44,862 nucleotides of DNA from contig DASVLJ010000073.1 in assembly GCA_036384915.1 (NCBI GenBank), positions 1 to 44,862 of the forward strand, written 5' to 3'. The translations under genes and the position numbers were made by a program. The first letter of the stretch is position 1. Each line of letters opens with the position of its first letter. Positions 16,035-23,561 of this stretch are shown here, piece after piece. Source of the DNA: PKWO01 sp036384915 (GTDB lineage Bacteria > Pseudomonadota > Gammaproteobacteria > Burkholderiales > Burkholderiaceae_D). The notes below the pieces were generated by a model. That model saw nothing but the letters and a program-made list of their open reading frames with translations. It did no database searches and was not told where the DNA came from.

Positions 16035-16868
16035 CTAATGTTTAGCGCTGCCGTCGGCAACGTTCTCCTTCAAGAAGGACTGGAATCCCTGAAAGGAAAA
16101 CTCGGTCTTCACCTGCTCGATGAAGGCATTGAGCAGCAGCACCAGCATCAGCATGGCCACCACGCCGCGCACCGGCTGGCTCAGGGAGGTCGGCTCCAGC
16201 TTGTCCGCCGCCTTGGCGATGAGGCCGAAGCCGATGTCGATCAGCACCAGCACGAAGATGATGGGAGAGGCCAGCTTCACCGTGGCCGTCATGATCGAAT
16301 CCACGCGATGGATCATGAAGCTCTCGGTCAGCGCGTTCATCGACGGCAAGGTCGCCTCCAGCGGCCACCAGGCAAAGGACTGGAAGATCGCGCCGAGCAG
16401 GAACATCATGCCGCCATAGGTATAGAACAAGACGATGGCCAGCTGGATGAGCACGTTGGAGACCGGCGTCGCCTGTTCTCCGCGCAGGGGATTGGCGGTC
16501 TGCACGTTGTTGAAACCGGCCATGTTGTCGATGATCACGCCCACGCATTGCGAGACCCAGAATACCGACGAAGCCGCATAGCCGATCACGAGGCCGATGA
16601 ACATTTCCTTGCAGATCAGGATCACGGCCGTCAATGCGTCGATATGCGCAATGGAATCGGCCGGCTGGCCCGCCGCGATGAAAAAGCCGATGGCATAGAC
16701 GATGCCGTTGCGCGCCCCGCCCGGCAAAACCTGGTCCGAGGTCGCCGGCAATACCGTGAAGATCACGAAAATGCGGATGCTGCACAAGGCCAGCACGTAG
16801 AGCAGCTCGTGCAGGTTGCGGTGCACGTCGAGCATGGTGCTGACGCTCGTTGCGGTGAGGTCCAGCAT
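16035..16868 (-). CDS. sctT: Type III export apparatus protein SctT (HrcT)
   Basis: 277 aa polytopic inner-membrane protein of the FliR/SctT family. Six or so hydrophobic helices are visible, including ELLYVLALCSIRIFVIF, AIGFFIAA and FWVSQCVGVIIDNMAG. The conserved C-terminal region PTSLSQPVRGVVAMLMLVLL is present. With SctR and SctS it forms the export gate. The ATG overlaps the sctO stop by one nucleotide (TGATG). It is the last gene of the hrpB1-to-sctT operon, exactly as hrcT (hrpB8) is in Xanthomonas and Ralstonia. Confidence 0.95.
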   Translation of the reverse strand: MLDLTATSVSTMLDVHRNLHELLYVLALCSIRIFVIFTVLPATSDQVLPGGARNGIVYAIGFFIAAGQPADSIAHIDALTAVILICKEMFIGLVIGYAASSVFWVSQCVGVIIDNMAGFNNVQTANPLRGEQATPVSNVLIQLAIVLFYTYGGMMFLLGAIFQSFAWWPLEATLPSMNALTESFMIHRVDSIMTATVKLASPIIFVLVLIDIGFGLIAKAADKLEPTSLSQPVRGVVAMLMLVLLLNAFIEQVKTEFSFQGFQSFLKENVADGSAKH

Positions 16869-17392
16869 CAGTGCGCCGTCCTTTGCAACTCCGCCTCCTT
16901 CACCGCCAGCATGTAGCGCGCCAGGTTCGTCTCGGCGGCTTCTTCGTCCTGGTTGTTTTGTTCGGCCTGGTCTTTCAGGTTCTTCAGCATCTCGATTCTC
17001 TTTTTGACCAGGTCGCGCTTGGTCGTCGCTTTTCCGATCTCGTTGTTGGTGTCGCGTATCTCGCCTTCCTTGCCTGCCACCCGTTGCCGGGCCGCCTCGA
17101 CTTCGGCTTGCGCCGCCGCGTGGCGCTCTTCGAGAACGCGCCGGTAGGCATCGTGGTCGAGATAGCGTTCCGGCGAAAATCCGGCGTCGCCTTGCAGCAT
17201 GTCGTCGAGCCGCCTGGCGTGGCGCTCGCCGTCTTCACGGCAAGCCGAGGCGGCTTCGTTCTTGCGCGTCACGTCGGCGCGGCATTCCCGAAGCTCATCC
17301 CTTTGCACGGCCAATTTTTTTTCCAGGCGCTTCAACGCCTGGTTCTTCATCATGAGAACGGTATTCCAGACCTTGATCGAGCCCCCGCTCAT
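16868..17392 (-). CDS. sctO: Type III stalk protein SctO (HrpB7-like)
   Basis: 174 aa, charged and almost wholly coiled-coil (KNQALKRLEKKLAVQRDELR, VEAARQRVAGKEGEIRDTNN). Size, composition and position directly between the ATPase gene and sctT identify it as the SctO/YscO/HrpB7 central stalk. This protein links the ATPase to the export gate. The sequence itself is poorly conserved in this family. The ATG overlaps the sctN stop by 4 nt (ATGA), indicating translational coupling. Confidence 0.85.
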   Translation of the reverse strand: MSGGSIKVWNTVLMMKNQALKRLEKKLAVQRDELRECRADVTRKNEAASACREDGERHARRLDDMLQGDAGFSPERYLDHDAYRRVLEERHAAAQAEVEAARQRVAGKEGEIRDTNNEIGKATTKRDLVKKRIEMLKNLKDQAEQNNQDEEAAETNLARYMLAVKEAELQRTAH

Positions 17393-18708
17393 GAGAGAAG
17401 CTCGCCCAGCATGAGCAGCGTTTCATCCTCGTCGTAGCGGTCGTCGGTCTCCTGGCAAAGGAAGGCCAGAATCCGTTCATGCTTGGCGATGGCTTCGTCG
17501 GCCAGATGGTCTACTCCCTCGCGGTATTCGCCCAACTGCAGCAGCGTCTGCACCTCGGCATACTTCGCCATCAGGCGGCGTATCTTGCCCGCACCGTCCA
17601 GGTGTTCGCGGGAGACAATCTGCGGCATCACGCGGCTCAGGCTCGCCAGGATGTCGATGGCCGGATACTGGTTGCGCGCGGCGATTTCGCGCGACAAAAT
17701 CAGGTGCCCGTCGAGAATGCCGCGCACTTCTTCGGTGATGGGGTCGCTGCCGCTTTCGTCTTCGGCCAATACCGTATACAGCGCGGTGATGGAACCGGTG
17801 TCGCTCATGCCGGCCCGTTCGAGCAGCCGCGGCAGTTCGGCGAAGATGGACGGCGGAAAACCGCGGCGCGTCGGCGGCTCACCGGCCGCGAGGCCGATTT
17901 CGCGCTGGGCGCGGGCGAAGCGGGTCAGCGAATCCATCATCATCAGCACGCGCATGCCGCAGTCACGGAAAAACTCCGCGATCGCGGTGCCCACGTAGGC
18001 GGCCTTGGCGCGTTCGATCGAGGAACGGTCCGAGGTGGCGCACACCACCACCGTCTTGGCCATGCCTTCCGGCCCGAGCACCAGTTCGATGAATTCGCGC
18101 ACTTCGCGGCCGCGCTCGCCGATCAGGACGATCACGTTGACGTCGCACTCCGTGCCGCGCGCGAGCATGCCCATCAAGGTACTCTTGCCGACGCCCGCCG
18201 GCGCGAAAATCCCCACGCGCTGCCCTTCGCCCAGCGTGGCCATGCCGTCGATGACCTTGATGCCGGTCGCAAGCGTGGACTCGATCATGCGGCGCTTCAT
18301 CGGGTCCGGCGCCAAGGCGAACACCGGCACCCTTTGGTCGCAATCGAGCGGGCCGGCGCCATCGACGGGTTCGCCCAGGCCGTCGACGACCCGGCCCAGC
18401 AAGCCTGCGCCAACCGCGATCGACAGCGGGCGTCCCTGTCCCGTCACGCGCGTATCGCGCGACAGCCCGACGATGCTGCCGAACGGCGCCAGAATCGCAA
18501 TCTGGCGGTTGAAGCCGACCACCTCGGCGCGCTGCAGCAGCGAACCGTCGGGATTGCGCAGCTCGCACAGTTCCCCCAGTTTGGCGTCGATGCCGCCCAC
18601 GCGCAGCAGCGTGCCGGTCACCTCCACCACCTTGCCCACCTTGTGCCAGCGCGGCCCGGTGTCGAGCCCGGCTTCTATCTCGTCAGCGATGTTCTGCAAT
18701 GCCTGCAT
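17389..18708 (-). CDS. sctN: Type III secretion ATPase SctN (HrcN)
   Basis: 439 aa, full length for the family. Walker A is GIFAPAGVGKST (about 166-177), and Walker B is VLMMMDSLTRFARAQRE. The F1-beta/FliI-like core includes GEPPTRRGFPPSIFAELPRL. It energises unfolding and release of chaperone-bound substrates at the cytoplasmic face. GGAG precedes the ATG. The gene lies 48 nt downstream of sctL. Nothing is missing in the catalytic motifs I can see. Confidence 0.98.
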   Translation of the reverse strand: MQALQNIADEIEAGLDTGPRWHKVGKVVEVTGTLLRVGGIDAKLGELCELRNPDGSLLQRAEVVGFNRQIAILAPFGSIVGLSRDTRVTGQGRPLSIAVGAGLLGRVVDGLGEPVDGAGPLDCDQRVPVFALAPDPMKRRMIESTLATGIKVIDGMATLGEGQRVGIFAPAGVGKSTLMGMLARGTECDVNVIVLIGERGREVREFIELVLGPEGMAKTVVVCATSDRSSIERAKAAYVGTAIAEFFRDCGMRVLMMMDSLTRFARAQREIGLAAGEPPTRRGFPPSIFAELPRLLERAGMSDTGSITALYTVLAEDESGSDPITEEVRGILDGHLILSREIAARNQYPAIDILASLSRVMPQIVSREHLDGAGKIRRLMAKYAEVQTLLQLGEYREGVDHLADEAIAKHERILAFLCQETDDRYDEDETLLMLGELLS

Positions 18709-18756
18709 GCGTATTCTCCAACGTGCAACTGTTGTAACAAATGTCGTTCAGGGGCC

Positions 18757-19665
18757 TCATTCCTCGCCGGCGCAGGCGAGTTCCAGCTCGGCATCCTCGT
18801 GGTCTTCATGGTCTTCGCGGCTTTCCTGGCCGTCGAAAGCATCTTCACCATCGGCGAAATCCCCGGCGTGCACGGCATGCTCTTCATGCTCTTCGTAACC
18901 CTCGTGCTCTTCGTAAGCCTCATGCTCCTGATGTGCTTCATGCGCGTCATATCCGGCGTGTGCTTCGCTTGCATCCTGCGTCTCAGGCCGGTTCCCGGCC
19001 TGGATTGTTTTCCTGATCGCACTGCACAGCGCCTTGAGCTGCGTCGTCAGGCCGGCATCGAGCACGCCGTAGTCCCATTCGCACAGGCAGTGGCCTTTTT
19101 CCGCCTGCTCGTCCTCGACCACGTTGGCCGGCACCGGCCAGGCCATCTGCTCGCCGATCTCGCGAAAGACGGTGCGCACGGCTTCGGCGTCGGCAGGGTT
19201 GACCGTCACGGTCAAAAACGAGGCATCGGCCATTTCGCGGCTCAAGATCTTCGCCGCCCGCTTGAACAATGCCGCCCGGTCGCCGTCTATCGTCTGTTCG
19301 ACGGCACGCATCACGATGGAAGCGATGCGTTCGCGCATCGTCTCCAACGCGCGCCTGTCCTGCACGCTACGCTCCAGCATGGATGCATGCACGTCGGCGA
19401 CGGCCTTCTGGCTGCCATCCGCATAGCCCAGCCGCGCGCTGTCTTCATACTTTTTTTGCGCGGCTTCGCGGATCTCGGCGGCTTGCCGCTCGGCATCGGA
19501 CACGATCTGTTCGGCGCGCGTCTGCGCCTCGTCGACGATGCGTGCGGCGTGCTGGCGCATGCCGGCGAGATCACGGTCGATCTCGGTCAGCGCCGCCAGT
19601 TCCTCCCTGCGGATCACGTCGCCCTCGATGGCGATGCCGCCTTCTTTTCTCAACCAAATAGCCAT
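18757..19665 (-). CDS. sctL: ATPase regulator SctL (HrcL/HrpB5) with His/Glu-rich tail
   Basis: 302 aa. Residues 1-230 are the FliH/SctL stator: N-terminal MAIWLRKEGG, a long Ala/Glu coiled coil (AARIVDEAQTRAEQIVSDAE), and a C-terminal domain (ADASFLTVTVNPADAEAVRT, CLCEWDYGVLDAGLTTQLKA). The usual protein ends near there. This one continues for about 65 residues of His/Glu/Tyr/Asp repeats (EAHQEHEAYEEHEGYEEHEE and similar), which is unusual and might bind metal or a partner. The start overlaps the hrpB4 stop by 16 nt, and GGAG sits in the overlap. SctL anchors the SctN hexamer to the SctQ pods. Confidence 0.93.
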   Translation of the reverse strand: MAIWLRKEGGIAIEGDVIRREELAALTEIDRDLAGMRQHAARIVDEAQTRAEQIVSDAERQAAEIREAAQKKYEDSARLGYADGSQKAVADVHASMLERSVQDRRALETMRERIASIVMRAVEQTIDGDRAALFKRAAKILSREMADASFLTVTVNPADAEAVRTVFREIGEQMAWPVPANVVEDEQAEKGHCLCEWDYGVLDAGLTTQLKALCSAIRKTIQAGNRPETQDASEAHAGYDAHEAHQEHEAYEEHEGYEEHEEHAVHAGDFADGEDAFDGQESREDHEDHEDAELELACAGEE

Positions 19666-20369
19666 GTCAACTCCGGATAAAGCTTAGGTAAAATTTGCAC
19701 GAATTCCTGATCTTCCGCGACAGCGGCATCCGCCGCCGGCGGCATGTCGGGCGGTGCCGCCGCCGGCAGGGAAACCCTGATCATGGTCCGCAGGCTGGCA
19801 TCGCCCCAGACGCCGGCGCGCTCGAAACTGGCGTAGCCGCTCAAGGCCCAGGCCGCCGAAGACGGACAGCCCGGGGGCAGGCGCGGTTCGCGCCGGTCGG
19901 CGGCGCCGCTTTCGGCGCAGGCACTGCGGAGCGTATCGAGCGCCGCGCCGCCGACCACCCCGCGCAAGGGTTCAATCACGGCCCGGTCGATACACTTGCG
20001 CAAGGCGCCGCGCCTTGCGAACAGCGCCCGCGCGGCCAGCACTTTCCACAGCGTCTCGCGCTCCAGCAAGGCCATGCGGTTGGCCTTGCCGGCGAAGGCG
20101 TCGGGCGGTACCGATTGCAGCCTCAGGCTCCGGCGCAGCAATGCGGCCCGGCGCACGGCCTGCACTTCGCGCTGCCAGGCGGCATGCTCGTCCTCGGCAA
20201 AGACCCGGTCGAGCCAACTGGGATCGATTTCATCGGGCAGCGCTTCCAGGCGTGCCTCGAATTCGCGCAGCATCTTCACCAGCTCGGCCAAGGGCGGCAT
20301 GGAAACCTCTTGCGCGGCACCCTCCCCGGGCCCGGTCCCGGCCTGGCGCGGTTCGGCATCGGTGTTCAT
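19650..20369 (-). CDS. hrpB4: HrpB4-type sorting-platform protein (SctK-like)
   Basis: 239 aa, alpha-helical, with no membrane segment. HrpB4-family features are the basic helical core (VRRAALLRRSLRLQSVP), a cysteine-poor helical middle and a C-terminus ending QILPKLYPELTWLFG. The position between sctJ and sctL is that of hrpB4 in Xanthomonas and Ralstonia and of sctK in animal-pathogen systems, where the product connects SctQ to the membrane rings. Its ATG overlaps the sctJ stop by 4 nt. Sequence conservation in this family is low, so identity rests largely on gene order. Confidence 0.82.
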   Translation of the reverse strand: MNTDAEPRQAGTGPGEGAAQEVSMPPLAELVKMLREFEARLEALPDEIDPSWLDRVFAEDEHAAWQREVQAVRRAALLRRSLRLQSVPPDAFAGKANRMALLERETLWKVLAARALFARRGALRKCIDRAVIEPLRGVVGGAALDTLRSACAESGAADRREPRLPPGCPSSAAWALSGYASFERAGVWGDASLRTMIRVSLPAAAPPDMPPAADAAVAEDQEFVQILPKLYPELTWLFG

Positions 20370-21160
20370 GCGGTTCCCTTGGCGGTGGCGCTGCGGCTGC
20401 GAATCCAGCTCCTGGCCTTGTTGAGGAAGGCCACGTTGTCGAGGCCGCCGCTCTTGCTGAAGAACAGATAGGAAAGCAAGGCCGACATCCCGAACAGCGA
20501 GAGAACGATAAGCAGCGTCGCCCAGACCGGCAGGCCGCCAGAACGCGGCGGCACGGAAGTCACCGCCTGCATCGCGCCGGGCACCATCACCACGCTGACG
20601 TTGTCGTAGCTCAGCCCTTCCACGCTGTGCACCACCAGGTTCTTGATCGCCGGCGTCAGCGTTGCCACGTCGGTGTTGGGCCGGTATTTGATGAACACCG
20701 ACGCGCTGGGCGGCTTCACCACGCTGGCCAGGGGATCGTTGTTGGGCAGGGCGATTTCAACCGTCGCCACGGCCACGCCGTCGATGTTGGTCAAGGTCCG
20801 CGCGAGCTGCTGCGACACGCCGTAGATGAAACGCACCCGTTCCTCGGTCGGCGTGGAAATCAGGCCGTCCTTCTTGAACATGTCGCCGAGGTTGGTGTAT
20901 TTCGGATGCGGCAGGCCGTGGGCGTGGAGCACGTCCATCGCCCGCGAGAAATCGTCCTCGGCCACGTCGATTTCCCAGGTCTTGCCGCCGTCCGGCGTGC
21001 TCTTCTTGGCATCCACCTGTGCTTCGAGCAGCACCGTCAGCATGTCGTTGGCGTCGAGTTCGCTCAATTGCGCGAACAGCTGTTTGTCGCAGGCGGCCAG
21101 GAACAGCGCGGCACAGGCTAGCAGCAGGCTGGTTTTGATCCAGCGGAATTGGCTTTTCAC
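20366..21160 (-). CDS. sctJ: Inner-membrane ring lipoprotein SctJ (HrcJ)
   Basis: 264 aa. I place the start at GTG 21160 (MKSQFRWIKTSLL) because TTGGAG lies 7 nt before it; an upstream TTG at 21172 is less likely. There is a lipoprotein signal with lipobox LAAC (Cys24). The two ring-building domains follow (ANDMLTVLLEAQVDAKKS, ISTPTEERVRFIYGVSQQLA, VKPPSASVFIKYRP). Near the C-terminus is a membrane helix (WATLLIVLSLFGMSALLSYL). It forms the inner-membrane ring with SctD. Confidence 0.96.
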   Translation of the reverse strand: MKSQFRWIKTSLLLACAALFLAACDKQLFAQLSELDANDMLTVLLEAQVDAKKSTPDGGKTWEIDVAEDDFSRAMDVLHAHGLPHPKYTNLGDMFKKDGLISTPTEERVRFIYGVSQQLARTLTNIDGVAVATVEIALPNNDPLASVVKPPSASVFIKYRPNTDVATLTPAIKNLVVHSVEGLSYDNVSVVMVPGAMQAVTSVPPRSGGLPVWATLLIVLSLFGMSALLSYLFFSKSGGLDNVAFLNKARSWIRSRSATAKGTA

Positions 21161-21187
21161 GAGAGGCTCCAAGTGCGGCGGCTGCCG

Positions 21188-21610
21188 CTATTGATTTTTC
21201 ATCAGCGTCTGGATCGAACCCTTGCCCGACTGCGCCAGGGCGGTGCCGATATTCATCTTGAACGACAGTGCCGTCAGCTCGCTCTGCATGTGGATGATTT
21301 CCTGCGCCATCTGCTGCAGGTTGTTCGGGTCCGAGACGGAGAAATTGCGGACGTCGTCCATGACCGCCTGGAACTCGTGATCCTGTTGCGAGACGAATTG
21401 CCCGATCGCCGAAGGCTCGTGCGAATGGACGTGCTGCTGCGGCGAGGTTTCGAGGCGGTGCATGATCGCGTTGAAGCGTTCGACCAGCGCATGGTCCGGT
21501 GCGGACGTCGGCGCGGACGCGGGAGATGCTGCCGCGGCAGGCGCGGAGGACTCGGCCGGAGAAACCGGGGAAACAGGCGGCAGGGCATTGACGGGCGGAA
21601 CGGTCATCAT
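21188..21610 (-). CDS. hrpB2: Inner rod protein HrpB2 (SctI)
   Basis: 140 aa from ATG 21610 (MMTVPPVNALPPV), preceded by GAGGAGAAAGATC. The N-terminus is Pro/Ala-rich. The C-terminal 90 residues are amphipathic helix, with the HrpB2 motif MSELTALSFK-like (QSELTALSFKMNIGTALAQS) and the end GSIQTLMKNQ. HrpB2 is an early T3SS substrate that forms the periplasmic inner rod and is needed for pilus formation. It sits between hrpB1 and sctJ as in Xanthomonas. A longer in-frame opening up to 21943 lies inside hrpB1 and is not used. Confidence 0.92.
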   Translation of the reverse strand: MMTVPPVNALPPVSPVSPAESSAPAAAASPASAPTSAPDHALVERFNAIMHRLETSPQQHVHSHEPSAIGQFVSQQDHEFQAVMDDVRNFSVSDPNNLQQMAQEIIHMQSELTALSFKMNIGTALAQSGKGSIQTLMKNQ

Positions 21611-21621
21611 GATCTTTCTCC

Positions 21622-22098
21622 TCAAGCGCGCATGTAATAGCTGAAATTCAGGTCCAGTGCCGGATCGGGCGGGGCCGCGGGCGCATCTGCCGCGGCTTTC
21701 GGTTCCGCGTCTTCCACGTGCTTGCCGCACAGCATATTGACCAGGCCGACCGCTTCGGCGTCGTCGTCGCGCGCCAGCACTTCGTTGGCGCTGACTTCCC
21801 AGGTGGGGTCGCCGGAATGATGCAGGCACAGCGACAGCAGCGCGGTGCAGATCGACATGTTCTTGGTAGTCTGTTCGCCGCTGACCATGCCGCGCAGGAT
21901 ATGGGCCGCCTGCATGTGCTTTTTCCGCTTGATCAGCAGCCATGCATCGAAAATGTCCAGCTCGCCGAAGTTGGGGCGCAGGATGCGCAATGCGGCCAGC
22001 AATGCATCGGCCTGGTCGAGATTGTCGTTTTTTACTCCGGTCATCAAGATTTCGATCAGACCCATGACGATTTTCTTATCGCACGATGTAAAGTCCAT
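21622..22098 (-). CDS. hrpB1: HrpB1/HrpK-family T3SS protein
   Basis: 158 aa from ATG 22098 (MDFTSCDKKIVMGLIE), with AGGAAAATC upstream. A helical TPR-like core (LLAALRILRPNFGELDIFDA, AAHILRGMVSG) matches HrpB1/HrpK, the first gene of the hrpB operon in Xanthomonas and Ralstonia. Those proteins are small, essential for secretion, and thought to bind peptidoglycan or periplasmic partners, or to act as SctG-like pilotins of the pilin; the exact role is unsettled. It is directly downstream of a perfect PIP box. The open frame extends to 22428, but that would include the promoter. Confidence 0.9.
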   Translation of the reverse strand: MDFTSCDKKIVMGLIEILMTGVKNDNLDQADALLAALRILRPNFGELDIFDAWLLIKRKKHMQAAHILRGMVSGEQTTKNMSICTALLSLCLHHSGDPTWEVSANEVLARDDDAEAVGLVNMLCGKHVEDAEPKAAADAPAAPPDPALDLNFSYYMRA

Positions 22099-22201
22099 GA
22101 TTTTCCTGTCAGTGAATTGCCAAAAGCCGAGGGCCACAAAAGCCCGGGAAGCAGCGCGGCAGGTGGGCTTCGTTCCCGACCCGCTCCATCGCCTTGGATG
22201 A

Positions 22202-22263
22202 ACGATATAGCCGCAGGGCGCCGGCAAAGGCACCCGATGCGAAGCAGGCAGCCGCCATGCGAA
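22202..22263 (-). promoter_or_regulatory. Perfect PIP box promoter of the hrpB1-sctT operon
   Basis: Minus strand TTCGC-N15-TTCGC (22263 to 22239), 31 nt, then TATCGT (22207 to 22202), an exact YANNRT. The leader to hrpB1 is about 97 nt. It diverges from the perfect PIP box of sctU 70 nt away. Confidence 0.9.
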
Positions 22264-22334
22264 ATCGCCATCGGAGAAAGTTTTCCCATTAAAAAAGCAG
22301 TGCGCGCTTGCGGCTGGCGGTTCGCGGAGCCGGA

Positions 22335-22396
22335 TTCGCACGATGGCCGCATATTTCGCCTGGCGGCCTTTCACGCGGGATGGGCCGGTACAGAAT
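22335..22396 (+). promoter_or_regulatory. Perfect PIP box promoter of the sctU operon
   Basis: TTCGC-N15-TTCGC at 22335-22359, 31 nt, then CAGAAT (22391-22396), an exact YANNRT. The sctU ATG is about 50 nt downstream. A third TTCGC at 22321 lies 10 nt upstream of the box. Confidence 0.9.
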
Positions 22397-22445
22397 GCGT
22401 CGGAACAGCATTGCCCGACCAACCCCAAGGATTAGCGGCCCGCTT

Positions 22446-23561
22446 ATGTCCGACGAAAAAACAGAACAGCCGACAGAGAAAAAACTGCAAGACGCCAAGC
22501 GCGACGGCGAAACCTCCAAAAGCACCGACTTGAGCGGCGCGGCGGTCCTGCTGGCGAGCGTGGTATTGATGGCCATCGGCGGCCCCGCACTGGGCGAGGG
22601 CCTGCGCACGCTGATGACGTTCGCGCTCGACCCGGCCTCCTATAGCGATCCCGATTTGGACCTGGTCGCCTACATGAAGAAACTGGCGCTGCAGGGGCTG
22701 ATGCTGCTGGCGCCCTTCCTGGGGGTCGCCGTCGTCGCGGCCGTCATCGGCATCTGGTCGCAGACCGGCGTCATGCTGTCGTTCAAGCCGCTGGAACCGA
22801 AGTTCAACTCCATCAATCCGGCGTCCGGCTTAAAGCGCATCTTCTCCATGCGTTCCATGATCGACCTGGCGAAGATGGTGCTCAAGGCCGTAGTCATCTC
22901 TTGCGTCATGTGGAAGCTGCTGCTCACACTCGCGTCGTCCATGGTCGCCGTGGGGTACGAGCCGGTACTCAACATCGCGCAGATTTCCTGGAAGGCGCTG
23001 ACCAGCTTCATCGCGGTCGGTGGCGGACTCTTCCTGGTGCTGGGCGCGGCCGACTTCGGCATCCAGCGCTGGCTCTTCATCCGCGACCATCGCATGAGCA
23101 AGGACGACATCAAGCGCGAGCACAAGAATTCCGAGGGCGATCCGCACCTCAAGGGCAAGCGCAAATCCATCGCCAAGGAAATGGTGGAAACGCCGCCGCC
23201 GCGCCCCACGCGCGAGAGCGTGGCGCGCGCCCAGGCCGTCATCGTCAACCCCACCCACTACGCCGTCGCCATCCGTTACGATCCCAAGGAATTCGGCCTG
23301 CCGCGCGTGGTCGCCAAGGGCACCGACGACGACGCGCTCGCCATCCGCCGCATGGCACAAGACCTCGGCATCCCGGTGGTCGGCAATCCGCCGCTGGCGC
23401 GGGCGCTGCACACGGTGCCGCTGGAGCAGGCGGTTCCCGAAGCGCTTTTCGAGACCGTCGCCGTCATTCTCAAATGGGTCAAGGACATCGGCAGCCAAGG
23501 CGCCGAAGCCGGCGCCTCCCCATCCGCCCACTCATCTTCTTACCTGGTCGATCCGCTATGA
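22446..23561 (+). CDS. sctU: Export switch protein SctU (HrcU)
   Basis: 371 aa. The N-terminus MSDEKTEQPTEKKLQDAKRD is a family hallmark. Four membrane helices follow, then a cytoplasmic domain with the self-cleavage motif NPTH at residues 268-271. After it come YAVAIRYDPKEFGLPRVVAK and the LARALHTVP segment. Cleavage at NPTH switches specificity from rod and pilus subunits to later substrates, together with HpaP. It is the first gene of the operon behind a perfect PIP box. The stop overlaps the sctV start (ATGA). Confidence 0.97.
   Translation: MSDEKTEQPTEKKLQDAKRDGETSKSTDLSGAAVLLASVVLMAIGGPALGEGLRTLMTFALDPASYSDPDLDLVAYMKKLALQGLMLLAPFLGVAVVAAVIGIWSQTGVMLSFKPLEPKFNSINPASGLKRIFSMRSMIDLAKMVLKAVVISCVMWKLLLTLASSMVAVGYEPVLNIAQISWKALTSFIAVGGGLFLVLGAADFGIQRWLFIRDHRMSKDDIKREHKNSEGDPHLKGKRKSIAKEMVETPPPRPTRESVARAQAVIVNPTHYAVAIRYDPKEFGLPRVVAKGTDDDALAIRRMAQDLGIPVVGNPPLARALHTVPLEQAVPEALFETVAVILKWVKDIGSQGAEAGASPSAHSSSYLVDPL

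Noticed and set aside
22099..22428. N-terminal extension of hrpB1 from 22428
   Set aside because: It would cover both divergent PIP promoters. ATG 22098 has a ribosome site and matches the usual HrpB1 length.
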